Part shown: in pieces, positions 1 to 8,271 of the stretch | Numbering within the stretch: position 1 is the first letter of the stretch | Layout of the letters: each line of letters starts with the position of its first letter | Source of the DNA: Streptomyces sp. NBC_00539 | Lineage (GTDB): Bacteria; Actinomycetota; Actinomycetes; Streptomycetales; Streptomycetaceae | Reading direction: 5' to 3' | Length of the DNA stretch: 64,000 nt | Assembly (NCBI RefSeq): GCF_036346105.1 | Contig: NZ_CP107811.1 | Span: forward strand, 5,041,501 to 5,105,500 | The notes under the pieces: generated by a model | The model's input: the letters and a program-made list of their open reading frames with translations, nothing else | The model's database searches: none | Told to the model about the DNA's origin: nothing | Made by a program: the position numbers and the translations under genes

Positions 1-48
1 AGCCCGGCTCCGCGCAGCCACAGGCACACGACCCGGAGTACCCGCACC

Positions 49-1206
49 ATGCACACACTGCTGATCACCGGACCCGGCGGGGCCGGACGGACCACCGTGG
101 CCGCCGTCACCGCGGTCGCCGCCGCCCGGGACGGGCGGCGCGTGCTGCTGCTGTCCGGCGACCCCGGCGATCCGCTCGCCGCGCAAGCCGGCCGGGACGT
201 GCCCGGGCTGCGGGTCGGACGGATCGACTCCGGCGAGGAGTTCCGGGCCGAACTCGTCGCCCTCCAGGAACGCGGCGCCGCCCTGCTCGGCATGCTCGGC
301 AGTCGGCCCCTGAGCGCCGAGGAACTCACCGAGCTGCCCGGCGCCGAGCAGTTCGCGCTGCTCCGCGCCCTGCGGCGGGCCGCCGCCGCCCCCGACACCG
401 ACCTGGTCATCGTGGACATGCCCCCGCTGCACCAGACGGTGACCACCCTCGCCCTCCCCGCCCAGCTGCGCCGCTACCTCAGCCGGCTGCTCCCCGCCGA
501 ACGGCAGGCCGCCCGCGCCCTGCGCCCCGTACTGGCCCAGCTGGCCGGGGTGCCGATGCCCGCCCAGTGGCTCTACGAGGCCGCCGCCCGCTGGGACGAG
601 GAGCTGGCCGCCGTGCAGGCCGTCGTCGAGGCCCCCACGACCGAGGTACGGCTCGTCGCCGAGCCCGGCCCCGGGGCGGACTCCGCGCTGCGCACCGGCC
701 GGCTCGGGCTGGCCCTGCACCAGCTGCCGGCCGGGGCGCTCGTCGCCAACCGGACCCTTCCGCAGGGCTCCGCCGACCCCTGGCTGGCCGGGCTCGCCGC
801 CCAGCAGGAGAAGTACGCCGCCCAGTGGGCCGCCGAACTGCCGCTCATCCCGCTCCCGCACCTCGGACGGGACCCCGAGGGCCCCGAGGACACGGCGCTG
901 CTCGCCGACTCCGCCCCGGGCCTCGCCCCGGCGGCCGCCGCGCCACGCCCCGCCTGGGCCGTCGAGGACCGGCGCGCCGAGGACGGCGTACTCGTCTGGG
1001 CGATCCCGCTGCCCGGTGCCCGCAAAGCCGACCTCGACCTGGTCCGGCGCGGGGACGAGCTGCTCCTGGCGGCCGGCCCGTACCGCAGGATCGTTCCGCT
1101 GCCGTCTGCGCTGCGCCGCTGCACCGTCTCCGGAGCCGCCCTCACCGGCGGGGTGCTCCGCGTCCGGTTCACCCCGGACCCGCAGCTGTGGCCCCGCGCG
1201 CGCTGA
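49..1206 (+). CDS. ArsA/Get3-like ATPase with C-terminal HSP20-like domain
   Basis: The 385-residue protein opens with a nucleotide-binding fold: beta strand, then GPGGAGRTT at residues 8-16, and a VIVDMPP switch-like motif near residue 125. The last ~65 residues resemble the HSP20-like domain found at the end of actinobacterial ArsA-type ATPases. In ArsA and Get3 the P-loop reads GKGGVGKTT with two lysines; here these are Pro9 and Arg14, so ATP hydrolysis may be impaired. The family moves arsenite or tail-anchored proteins; no arsenic genes are nearby, so the substrate is unknown. The start has a CGGAG motif at 34-38. A DUF5304 gene follows 76 bases later. Confidence 0.75.
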   Translation: MHTLLITGPGGAGRTTVAAVTAVAAARDGRRVLLLSGDPGDPLAAQAGRDVPGLRVGRIDSGEEFRAELVALQERGAALLGMLGSRPLSAEELTELPGAEQFALLRALRRAAAAPDTDLVIVDMPPLHQTVTTLALPAQLRRYLSRLLPAERQAARALRPVLAQLAGVPMPAQWLYEAAARWDEELAAVQAVVEAPTTEVRLVAEPGPGADSALRTGRLGLALHQLPAGALVANRTLPQGSADPWLAGLAAQQEKYAAQWAAELPLIPLPHLGRDPEGPEDTALLADSAPGLAPAAAAPRPAWAVEDRRAEDGVLVWAIPLPGARKADLDLVRRGDELLLAAGPYRRIVPLPSALRRCTVSGAALTGGVLRVRFTPDPQLWPRAR

Positions 1207-1282
1207 TTCCCCTACCGCCGTTCGGGTACCGTCGAAGGTAGCCCGTACCGCACGTATCGCAGCCGCCGCAGGAGTGTCCGCC

Positions 1283-1765
1283 ATGAGCGAGGCCACCGAC
1301 CGCACCACCGACGACGACGCCTGGGCCAGGGCCTGCGCCGAGGACCTCGCCGCCGAGAAGGAGCGCCTCCGCGCCGAGCGGGGCGCCGCCGGGGACGACG
1401 GGTCCCGCGGCGGGACCGGCACCGCCGCCGAGGAGCTGTTCAAGCTCTTCGAAGCCGTCGCCGACAAGGTCTCCGCCCTGAACAACCCCCTGTTCGGCGC
1501 CGCGGCGCAGGGCGCGGTACGCCAGTTCGTCGACCAGGCCAAGACCGCCGTCAAGCCCGTGGTCGAACGCAACCCCGAGGTCTTCGACCACCTCGCGGCC
1601 GCCGGCTCCGAGCTGCTCGCCGCCTACCGCTCCGCCGTGGAGGGCCACGAGCGGCGCTGGACGCAGCAGCGGCCGACGGCCCCGCACGCCGAGGACGACC
1701 CGCGCCGCGACGGCGACGACGGGGACACCGGGCCCGGGCCGGCCGAGCGCATCGATCTCGACTGA
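1283..1765 (+). CDS. DUF5304 family protein
   Basis: Soluble 160-residue protein with a charged N-terminus, a central conserved helical stretch (residues ~50-120, containing FKLFEAVADKVSALNNPLFG) and an acidic C-terminus. I recognise it as the Streptomyces-restricted DUF5304 family of unknown function. The ATG is preceded by GGAG at 1271. It lies between the ArsA-like gene and glucokinase, and may share a transcript with glkA (61-base gap). No catalytic motif or membrane segment is visible. Confidence 0.7.
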   Translation: MSEATDRTTDDDAWARACAEDLAAEKERLRAERGAAGDDGSRGGTGTAAEELFKLFEAVADKVSALNNPLFGAAAQGAVRQFVDQAKTAVKPVVERNPEVFDHLAAAGSELLAAYRSAVEGHERRWTQQRPTAPHAEDDPRRDGDDGDTGPGPAERIDLD

Positions 1766-1826
1766 ACCTCCGCCGGGCTCGGGTACGGTTGGCCGTGGCG
1801 GGGCTTGACCGGAAACCGAGGGACTA

Positions 1827-2768
1827 ATGGGACTCACCATCGGCGTCGACATCGGCGGCACGAAGATCGCGGCCGGCGTGGTCGACGAAGAGGGCACCAT
1901 CCTGGAGACGTACAAGGTGCCCACCCCGCCGACCCCGGACGGCGTGACCGACGCGATCTGCACCGCAGTGTCCGAGGTCAGCAGCAGCCACGCCATCGAG
2001 GCCGTGGGCATCGGCGCCGCCGGGTACGTGGACGACAAGCGCGCCACCGTACTGTTCGCGCCCAACATCGACTGGCGGCACGAGCCGCTCAAGGACAAGG
2101 TCGAGCAGCGCATCGGCCTCCCCGTCGTCGTCGAGAACGACGCGAACTGCGCGGCCTGGGGCGAGTACCGCTTCGGCGCCGGCCAGGGCCACGACGACGT
2201 CATCTGCATCACCCTGGGCACCGGCCTCGGCGGCGGCATCATCATCGGCAACAAGCTGCGGCGCGGGCGCTTCGGCGTCGCCGCCGAGTTCGGCCACATC
2301 CGGGTCGTTCCGGACGGCCTGCTGTGCGGGTGCGGCAGCCAGGGCTGCTGGGAGCAGTACGCCTCCGGGCGCGCGCTGGTCCGGTACGCGAAGCAGCGCG
2401 CCAAGGCCACGCCCGAGAACGCGACGATCCTGCTCGCGCTCGGCGACGGCACCCCCGAGGGCATCGAGGGCAAGCACATCAGTCAGGCGGCCCGGCAGGG
2501 CTGCCCGGTGGCCGTCGACGCCTTCCGCGAGCTGGCCCGCTGGGCGGGCGCGGGCCTGGCCGACCTGGCCTCGCTCTTCGACCCGTCGGCGTTCATCGTC
2601 GGCGGCGGCGTCTCCGACGAGGGCGACCTCGTCCTCGACCCGATCCGCAAGTCCTTCAAGCGCTGGCTGGTCGGCGGAGCCTGGCGCCCGCACGCGCAGG
2701 TACTGGCCGCGCAGCTCGGCGGCAAGGCCGGAATGGTGGGCGCGGCCGACCTGGCGCGCCAGGGCTGA
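1827..2768 (+). CDS. glkA: ROK-family glucokinase
   Basis: Phosphorylates glucose to glucose 6-phosphate with ATP in the cytoplasm; in Streptomyces the ROK glucokinase is also needed for carbon catabolite repression. The 313-residue protein starts with the phosphate-binding motif GVDIGGTKIAAGVV. The catalytic Asp is in the NDANCAAWGE segment, and the ROK zinc site is visible as EFGHIRV followed by CGCGSQGCWEQ. Length matches the family. The ATG has a GAGGGA ribosome site five bases upstream. A strong hairpin follows the stop. Confidence 0.95.
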   Translation: MGLTIGVDIGGTKIAAGVVDEEGTILETYKVPTPPTPDGVTDAICTAVSEVSSSHAIEAVGIGAAGYVDDKRATVLFAPNIDWRHEPLKDKVEQRIGLPVVVENDANCAAWGEYRFGAGQGHDDVICITLGTGLGGGIIIGNKLRRGRFGVAAEFGHIRVVPDGLLCGCGSQGCWEQYASGRALVRYAKQRAKATPENATILLALGDGTPEGIEGKHISQAARQGCPVAVDAFRELARWAGAGLADLASLFDPSAFIVGGGVSDEGDLVLDPIRKSFKRWLVGGAWRPHAQVLAAQLGGKAGMVGAADLARQG

Positions 2769-2786
2769 CCTCGACCGGCGTACGCC

Positions 2787-2823
2787 GCTGCCCGCCGCGC
2801 CCCCTGGGGGAGCGGCGGGCAGC
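2787..2823 (+). terminator. Hairpin terminator after glkA
   Basis: Perfect 11-bp arms GCTGCCCGCCG and CGGCGGGCAGC enclose a second small C4/G4 stem. It sits 18 bases after the glucokinase stop and has no T-tract, as is usual in Streptomyces. It separates glkA from the next gene. Confidence 0.6.
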
Positions 2824-2841
2824 TGCGTAGGGTGGGGAAGC

Positions 2842-3615
2842 ATGGAGCTGCCTTCGCTGTCGGCCTCGCTGCCGAAGTCCTGTACGGAGCCCGACGGTTC
2901 GGCCGTGATCCGGGTGCTCAGCTACAACGTGCGCTCGCTGCGCGACGACGAGGAAGCGCTGGTCCGGGTGATCCGGGCGTGTGAGCCGGACCTGGTGTTC
3001 GTCCAGGAGGCGCCGCTGTTCTTCCGGTGGCGCAAGCACGCGGCCCGGCTGGCCGCCAAGTGCGACCTGGTGGTGCTGAGCGGGGGTGGGAGCGCCGCCG
3101 GCCCGCTCCTGCTCTGCTCGCTACGGGCCTTCGTGGAGCGCACCGAGGACGTGCTCCTCCCGCTGACGCCGGGCCTGCACCGGCGGGGCTTCGCGACGGC
3201 GGTCGTCCGGTTCGGGACGGCGGTGCGGGTGGGTGTGCTCAGCGCGCACCTGTCGCTGGACGCGGGGGAGCGGGCGGCGCAGGCGGAGGCGCTGCTGGAG
3301 CGCGTGCGGTCGCTGGACACCCCGTACGCGATCGCGGCGGGCGATGTGAACGAGACCCCGGACGGGGCGGCGTTCCGACGGCTGGCGTCGGCGATGCAGG
3401 ACGGCTGGGCGGTGGCGCCGTGGGGCGGGGAGCACACGTTCTCCCGCTCCGGAGCGCCGCGCCGCATCGACGCGGTGTTCGCGTCGCCGGGCGTGGAAGT
3501 CCTGGCCTGCGGCGTTCCCCTCCCCCTCCCGGGCGTCACCCACCCCGACCTCCGGGCGGCGACGGACCACCTCCCGGTCCTGGCAGCCCTGCGCCTGCGT
3601 CCGACTCCTCTTTGA
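2842..3615 (+). CDS. Endonuclease/exonuclease/phosphatase (EEP) family protein
   Basis: 257-residue protein of the EEP metallohydrolase fold. Visible motifs are SYNVRSLRDDEEAL (first metal-site Asn), VFVQEAP (metal-binding Glu), SAHLS, AAGDVNETPDG (catalytic Asp/Asn) and a C-terminal TDHLPV (catalytic Asp-His pair). The fold hydrolyses phosphodiesters, so DNA, phosphoinositides or sphingomyelin are all possible substrates. There is no signal peptide, so it is likely cytoplasmic. A TAGGGT -10-like box lies at 2828-2833, eight bases before the ATG, so translation may begin at or very near the 5' end of the mRNA. Confidence 0.8.
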   Translation: MELPSLSASLPKSCTEPDGSAVIRVLSYNVRSLRDDEEALVRVIRACEPDLVFVQEAPLFFRWRKHAARLAAKCDLVVLSGGGSAAGPLLLCSLRAFVERTEDVLLPLTPGLHRRGFATAVVRFGTAVRVGVLSAHLSLDAGERAAQAEALLERVRSLDTPYAIAAGDVNETPDGAAFRRLASAMQDGWAVAPWGGEHTFSRSGAPRRIDAVFASPGVEVLACGVPLPLPGVTHPDLRAATDHLPVLAALRLRPTPL

Positions 3616-3979
3616 CGCGCCGCTCGGACGCGCCGCTCGCACGTCTCGGCGCCAGGCGCCTCGACGGCTTCGCACCGCTGCGGCGAACTCCGTCCGCCGG
3701 GGGCGGCGCATCGGGCCCATGCGCAGCGCGGCCGCGCAAGCGCCCCCGGCTGCGCCGGGCTCCCTGGGCTCCGCCCCACACCCCGCGCCTCAATCGCCGG
3801 CGAGGCTGATTTCGTACAGCGCGGGCCGCGCAAGCGCCCCCCGGCTGCGCCGGGTTCGGCCCCACACCCGGTTGCGGTGTGCCGGCGCCCGCGCCGTGGT
3901 GTCCAGGGGGCAGGCCGCGGGGCGGCGGACGGAGTCGGACGGCGACGCGAAGGCGTCGAGGCGCCCCGACGCAGAGAGA
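3616..3979. other. Non-coding stretch between convergent genes
   Basis: 364 bases between the 3' ends of the EEP gene and the membrane protein gene. It is very GC-rich and repetitive (CGCGCAAGCGCCCCCGGCTG recurs near 3743 and 3831) and contains one copy of a dispersed intergenic repeat at 3782-3808. I see no credible gene. Confidence 0.6.
3782..3808. repeat. Dispersed intergenic repeat, copy A
   Basis: The 27-bp core begins CCCGCGCCTCAATCGCCGGC and ends GAGGCTG. It matches two tandem copies beside divIVA (57838-58011) at all but one position of the core. An upstream GGCTCCGCCCC stretch is also shared. Confidence 0.75.
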
Positions 3980-4528
3980 TCAGACCACCGCGCCGCGGCC
4001 CGGGTCGTCGGGCTCGTCGTCATCGTGGGCCATGCGGGCCACCAGGGTGGCGAAGCCGCCGAGGAAGCCGCCGATGCCGAGGGTGGTCAGCCACCAGGTC
4101 ATCTCCCACTGCAGCAGCACCGCCAGCAGCAGCAGGACCGGGCCGCCCACCACCGCCAGCCAGGCGAACTTCGCCGTGGTGTCGGCCGGCGGGAGTTCCG
4201 GTTCCGGCGGGACGAAGTGGCCCCCCTCCCCGTCGTCGTCGCCGTCCTCCGGCTCCGCCGGGGTGTGGTCGCGGGGGCCCGGGGGCGGGGACAGGGTCAC
4301 GCCCGGGGCGAAGACCACCGAGCCGCCCAAGGGCTCCTCCGGCTTCGGCTCGGGCTCCCGCTCCGGCTGGACGTCCTCCTCGGGCAGCATCAGGTTCTCG
4401 ATGGGCCGGAACGGTCTGGATCCCGGCGGGTCCGGCGGTTCCTGCCCGTACCCGGCGACGATCGCCGCCCACGCCGCCTCCTCGTCCAACGGGGGCACGC
4501 CCCCGGACGACTCCTCGTGCTCAGCCAC
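3980..4528 (-). CDS. Hypothetical membrane protein with acidic N-terminus
   Basis: 182 residues from a GTG start that overlaps the stop of the hydrolase gene upstream by eight bases. An acidic, proline-rich cytoplasmic region (residues 1-115, with repeated PEPEP/EREPEPKPEE) precedes two membrane helices (about 122-142 and 147-167) and a short acidic tail. I do not recognise a named family. The overlap suggests translational coupling to the alpha/beta hydrolase. Confidence 0.65.
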   Translation of the reverse strand: MAEHEESSGGVPPLDEEAAWAAIVAGYGQEPPDPPGSRPFRPIENLMLPEEDVQPEREPEPKPEEPLGGSVVFAPGVTLSPPPGPRDHTPAEPEDGDDDGEGGHFVPPEPELPPADTTAKFAWLAVVGGPVLLLLAVLLQWEMTWWLTTLGIGGFLGGFATLVARMAHDDDEPDDPGRGAVV

Positions 4529-5300
4529 CGCTGGCCGCCCCCTCCCTGCCGACGCTCTTCGCGAGCCGCCCGACGAACGCATAGCTGTCCGCGAAGATCC
4601 GCTCCGCGTCATGGTCCAACGTCGCGACGTGGTAGCTCTGTTCCAGCAGGGTCTCCGTCACGTCCGTGGACGAGATGCGGGAGAGGATCCGCGCCGAGTC
4701 CACGGGCGGTACGACATGGTCCTGCGGGCTGTGCAGCAGCAGCACCGGCTGGGTCACCTGCGGCAGTTCGGTGTCGACCAGCCGGAAGAACCGGCGCAGC
4801 GAGTGCGCGGCCCGCGTCGGCACCCGGTCGTATCCGACCTCCACCGACCCCGGCTTGGCGATGTCGCTCGCGATACCGGGCGTCGAGCGCAGGAAGTGCT
4901 GCGCCACCGGCAGGGCGAAGGCCAGCGGGTCGTGCACCTTGTTGGCGGGGTTGACCAGCACCAGCCCGCTGATCGACTCCCCGTGCTTCGCCGCCAGCCG
5001 CAGGCTCAGCGCCCCGCCCATCGACAGCCCGAACACGAACACCTGCTCGCACCGGTCCAGCAGCTCCCGCAGCGCGCGGTCGACCTCGGCGTACCAGTCC
5101 TGCCAGCCCGTGAGCTGCATGTCCTGCCACCGCGTCCCGTGCCCGGGCAGCAGCGGCAGCGAGACCGTCAGCCCCCGCTCGGCCAGGTACTCGGCCCAGG
5201 GGCGGAGCGACTGAGGGGAACCGGTGAAGCCGTGGCAGAGAAGCACGCCGACCGGCCCGCCCTCGTGGCGGAACGGCTCTGCTCCAAGGAGGACGGGCAC
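4521..5300 (-). CDS. Alpha/beta-fold hydrolase (carboxylesterase/lipase type)
   Basis: 259 residues with an oxyanion motif LLCHGFTGSPQSLRPWA, the nucleophile elbow GLSMGG (Ser at about residue 94), the acid residue in LLLHSPQDHVVPP and the catalytic His in SYHVATLDHD. The pattern resembles small bacterial carboxylesterases such as Est30, which act on short-chain esters or monoglycerides. There is no signal peptide. It is divergent from the PlsC gene on the plus strand, and the two share the 155-base interval 5301-5455; a joint role in lipid turnover is only an inference. Confidence 0.85.
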   Translation of the reverse strand: MPVLLGAEPFRHEGGPVGVLLCHGFTGSPQSLRPWAEYLAERGLTVSLPLLPGHGTRWQDMQLTGWQDWYAEVDRALRELLDRCEQVFVFGLSMGGALSLRLAAKHGESISGLVLVNPANKVHDPLAFALPVAQHFLRSTPGIASDIAKPGSVEVGYDRVPTRAAHSLRRFFRLVDTELPQVTQPVLLLHSPQDHVVPPVDSARILSRISSTDVTETLLEQSYHVATLDHDAERIFADSYAFVGRLAKSVGREGAASGG

Positions 5301-5455
5301 CAGGGACTCCTTTGAAAGGGCGGGGGTACGAGGGGTACGTAGCGCTGTGTGACTTCACCGTACGCGACCGCGGTGACACCGACCAGGGTCGTCGGGCCGC
5401 TCCTGCGGCGGGCAGGGGTTAAGGTCTGTTCGACAGACACAGGAAGGCTTTCGAG

Positions 5456-6169
5456 TTGATCTACGGCGCAATGAAGTTCTCCATCGGCGGTTCACTGAAG
5501 CTTGCTTTCAGGCCGTGGGTGGAGGGCCTCGAAAACATCCCCGCGGAGGGGCCGGCGATCCTCGCGAGCAACCACCTTTCCTTCTCCGACTCCTTCTTCC
5601 TGCCGGCCGTTCTGGACCGGAAGGTGACCTTCATCGCGAAGGCGGAGTACTTCACCTCACCCGGGGTCAAGGGCAAGCTGACGGCCGCCTTCTTCAAGGG
5701 CGTCGGCCAGCTCCCGGTGGACCGTTCCGGCGCGCGCGGGGCCGGCGAGGCCGCCATCAAGAGCGGCATCGAGGTCATCGAGCGCGGAGAGCTGTTCGGC
5801 ATCTACCCCGAGGGCACGCGTTCGCCCGACGGCCGCCTCTACCGCGGCAAGCCCGGCGGACTGGCCCGGGTCGCGCTCGCCACGGGTGCCCCGGTGATCC
5901 CGGTGGCGATGATCGACACCGAGAAGATCCAGCCGCCCGGCAAGGTGGTGCCCAAGCTGATGCGCCCGGGCATCCGGATCGGCAAGCCGCTCGATTTCAG
6001 CCGCTACCGCGGCATGGAGAGCGACCGCTTCATCCTCCGCTCGGTGACCGACGAGGTCATGTACGAGATCATGAAGCTCTCCGGCCAGGAATACGTGGAC
6101 ATCTACGCGACGGCCGCGAAGCGGCAGATCGCCGACGCGGAGAAGGCCGCCAAGGCGGTCAAGGAGTAG
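5456..6169 (+). CDS. 1-acyl-sn-glycerol-3-phosphate acyltransferase (PlsC family)
   Basis: 237-residue membrane-associated acyltransferase. It carries the catalytic block NHLSFSD (NHxxxxD) near residues 38-44 and the acceptor-binding block YPEGTRSPDG near 116. It would transfer acyl groups to lysophosphatidate in phospholipid synthesis; related enzymes acylate other lipids. The TTG start is chosen because AGGAAGG lies at 5441-5447, eight bases upstream. An in-frame ATG at 5471 would shorten it by five residues. Confidence 0.85.
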   Translation: MIYGAMKFSIGGSLKLAFRPWVEGLENIPAEGPAILASNHLSFSDSFFLPAVLDRKVTFIAKAEYFTSPGVKGKLTAAFFKGVGQLPVDRSGARGAGEAAIKSGIEVIERGELFGIYPEGTRSPDGRLYRGKPGGLARVALATGAPVIPVAMIDTEKIQPPGKVVPKLMRPGIRIGKPLDFSRYRGMESDRFILRSVTDEVMYEIMKLSGQEYVDIYATAAKRQIADAEKAAKAVKE

Positions 6170-6217
6170 GAACGGGCGGGGGCCCCGGCGCCCGCCCGCG
6201 CGGGGGTGGTGGGGGAG

Positions 6218-7429
6218 ATGGCGAAACGCGAGCGCGTCGTGCGCATGTCGGTCGAGCAGCCGCTGTGGCGCGCCCTGACGGTCTACCGGCTGCTCACCAT
6301 GGTCTACGCGGTGCTGCTGTTCGTCTCCGCGTACGCGCAGTTCCCGCGGCCGGCGGTCGCGGTGGGTTACCTCGCCGTGCTCGCCGTCTGGACCCTGGCC
6401 ACCTACCGCAACGTCGCGAGCGCCGCCCGCTGCACCAAGCGGTTCCTCGGCGCCGACCTCACCGTCGCGCTCGCCGGCATCCTGCTCACCCCGCTCGCCG
6501 ACACCCACGAGCGGATCGCGGCCGGCGGCCCCACCCTCCCCAGCATCTGGACGGCCGGTTCGGTCCTCGCCTTCGCCCTCAAGGGCGGCTGGCGCTGGGC
6601 CGGTTGCGCCTCCACGCCCGTCGCCGTCGCCAACATCGTCATCCACGGCGGCGACCCGACCCGCGACACCCTGCACAACGTACTGCTGGTCTGGGTCGCC
6701 TCCCTGGCCATCGGCTACGTGGTCGAGGTGGCCCGCGCCAGCGAGGCCACCCTCGCCCGCGCCCTGGAGATCGAGGCCGCGACCCGCGAGCGCGAGCGCC
6801 TCGCCCGCGACATCCACGACGGGGTCCTCCAGGTCCTGGCCATGGTCCAGCGGCGCGGCACCGAACTCGGCGGCGAGGCGGCCGAACTCGGCAGGATGGC
6901 CGGCGAGCAGGAGGTGGCGCTGCGCACCCTGGTCTCCAGCGGGCTCGTACCCGCTTCCCGGATCTCCCGGGACCAGTCGCTGGGCGCGCTCGTGGACGCG
7001 TACGAGGTCGAGGAGCCGGGCGCCGACGAGGGGGAGCTGGACCTGCGGACCCTGCTCGCCCCGCACGCCGGGTCCCGGGTGAGCTTCGCCGAACCGGGCG
7101 GCCCCGTGCCGCTGCCCGCGCCCGCCGCCCGCGAGCTGGCGGCGGCCGTCGGCGCCGCCCTCGACAACGTGCGCAGACACGCGGGGGAGGGTGCCCGGGC
7201 CTGGATCCTGGTCGAGGACTGGGGTGACGAGGTGATCGTCACCGTTCGCGACGACGGCCCCGGCATCCCGGCCGGCCGGCTCGACCAGGCCGAGGGCGAG
7301 GGCCGGATGGGCGTGGCGCTGTCGATCCGCGGCCGGCTGCGGGACCTCGGCGGCACCGCCGAGCTGGTGTCCGTCCCCGGACAGGGCACCGAAGTGGAAC
7401 TGAAAGTACCGAGGGGGAGGACCCAGTGA
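6218..7429 (+). CDS. macS: Two-component sensor histidine kinase (MacS-like)
   Basis: 403 residues. The N-terminal half is a membrane domain of about five hydrophobic helices (to residue ~170). The HisKA_3 dimerisation helix RERERLARDIHDGVLQ carries the phosphoacceptor His, and the C-terminal ATPase domain shows DNVRRHAGEG (N box) and DDGPGIP (G1 box). It overlaps the response regulator gene by four bases (GTGA). Position and sequence suggest the MacS kinase of the S. coelicolor MacRS pair, linked to morphogenesis and actinorhodin. The start is uncertain: in-frame GTG codons at 6206 and 6209 and an ATG at 6245 also exist. Confidence 0.85.
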   Translation: MAKRERVVRMSVEQPLWRALTVYRLLTMVYAVLLFVSAYAQFPRPAVAVGYLAVLAVWTLATYRNVASAARCTKRFLGADLTVALAGILLTPLADTHERIAAGGPTLPSIWTAGSVLAFALKGGWRWAGCASTPVAVANIVIHGGDPTRDTLHNVLLVWVASLAIGYVVEVARASEATLARALEIEAATRERERLARDIHDGVLQVLAMVQRRGTELGGEAAELGRMAGEQEVALRTLVSSGLVPASRISRDQSLGALVDAYEVEEPGADEGELDLRTLLAPHAGSRVSFAEPGGPVPLPAPAARELAAAVGAALDNVRRHAGEGARAWILVEDWGDEVIVTVRDDGPGIPAGRLDQAEGEGRMGVALSIRGRLRDLGGTAELVSVPGQGTEVELKVPRGRTQ

Positions 7430-8097
7430 CCGAGCCGAACGAGATCAAGGTGATGGTCGTCGACGACCATCCGATGTGGCGCGACGCGGTCGCCCGCGAC
7501 CTGGCCGCCGCCGGCTTCGACGTCGTCGCCACCGCCGGGGACGGCCCCGAGGCGGTCCGCCGGGCCGTGCCCGCCGCCCCGCACGTCCTGGTCCTCGACC
7601 TCAATCTGCCGGGCATGCCGGGGGTGCAGGTCTGCAAGGAGCTGGTCGGCGCCAACCCGGCGCTGCGGGTCCTCGTCCTGTCCGCCAGCGGTGAGCACGC
7701 CGACGTCCTGGAGGCCGTCAAGTCGGGTGCGACCGGCTACCTGTTGAAGTCGGCAGGCGCGCAGGAGCTGATCGAGGCGGTCCACCGCACCGCGGCCGGC
7801 GACCCGGTCTTCACCCCGGGCCTCGCGGGCCTGGTCCTCGGCGAGTACCGGCGCCTGGCCACCGACCCGGCACCGGCCGCCGCCGAGGGGCCGAAGGCCC
7901 CCCAGCTCACCGAGCGCGAGACCGAGGTGCTGCGGCTCGTGGCCAAGGGGTTGTCGTACAAGCAGATCGCGGAACGGCTGGTCATCTCGCACCGCACGGT
8001 GCAGAACCACGTCCAGAACACCCTGGGCAAGCTCCAGCTGCACAACAGGGTCGAGCTCGTCCGGTACGCCATAGAGCGCGGTCTGGACGACGCGTAA
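7426..8097 (+). CDS. macR: NarL/LuxR-family response regulator (MacR-like)
   Basis: 223 residues: receiver domain (residues ~4-125) with VVDDHPMWRDAV, phosphoacceptor Asp in VLDLNLPGMPG and the conserved Lys in LLKSAG. A C-terminal LuxR-type helix-turn-helix follows (LTERETEVLRLVAKGLSYKQ...). It starts on the GTG that overlaps the macS stop, so the pair is translationally coupled. As I recall, MacR binds inverted repeats of the form TGAGTACnnGTACTCA. Two partial matches lie far away at 33539-33590, but none in front of macS. Confidence 0.9.
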   Translation: MTEPNEIKVMVVDDHPMWRDAVARDLAAAGFDVVATAGDGPEAVRRAVPAAPHVLVLDLNLPGMPGVQVCKELVGANPALRVLVLSASGEHADVLEAVKSGATGYLLKSAGAQELIEAVHRTAAGDPVFTPGLAGLVLGEYRRLATDPAPAAAEGPKAPQLTERETEVLRLVAKGLSYKQIAERLVISHRTVQNHVQNTLGKLQLHNRVELVRYAIERGLDDA

Positions 8098-8194
8098 GGG
8101 CGGTCGTACGTCGTACTTACGTCCTCGTACGAGTGAACGGGCGTACGCAACGCCCCGTGATTCCACCGGAATTGACGCATCCGAGCCCCTCGCT

Positions 8195-8208
8195 GTGACC
8201 TGGGTCAC
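8195..8208. promoter_or_regulatory. Palindrome upstream of pfkA
   Basis: GTGACC-TG-GGTCAC, a perfect 6+2+6 palindrome, followed four bases later by TAGCGT, which fits a Streptomyces -10 element. It lies 64 bases before the pfkA start and could be an operator. The cognate regulator is not evident. Confidence 0.35.
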
Positions 8209-8271
8209 CACTAGCGTGGCCGTCATGCGGGCCCCGCGCCCCCAGCGGGCCCTGTGGCGAAGGGAAATTCC

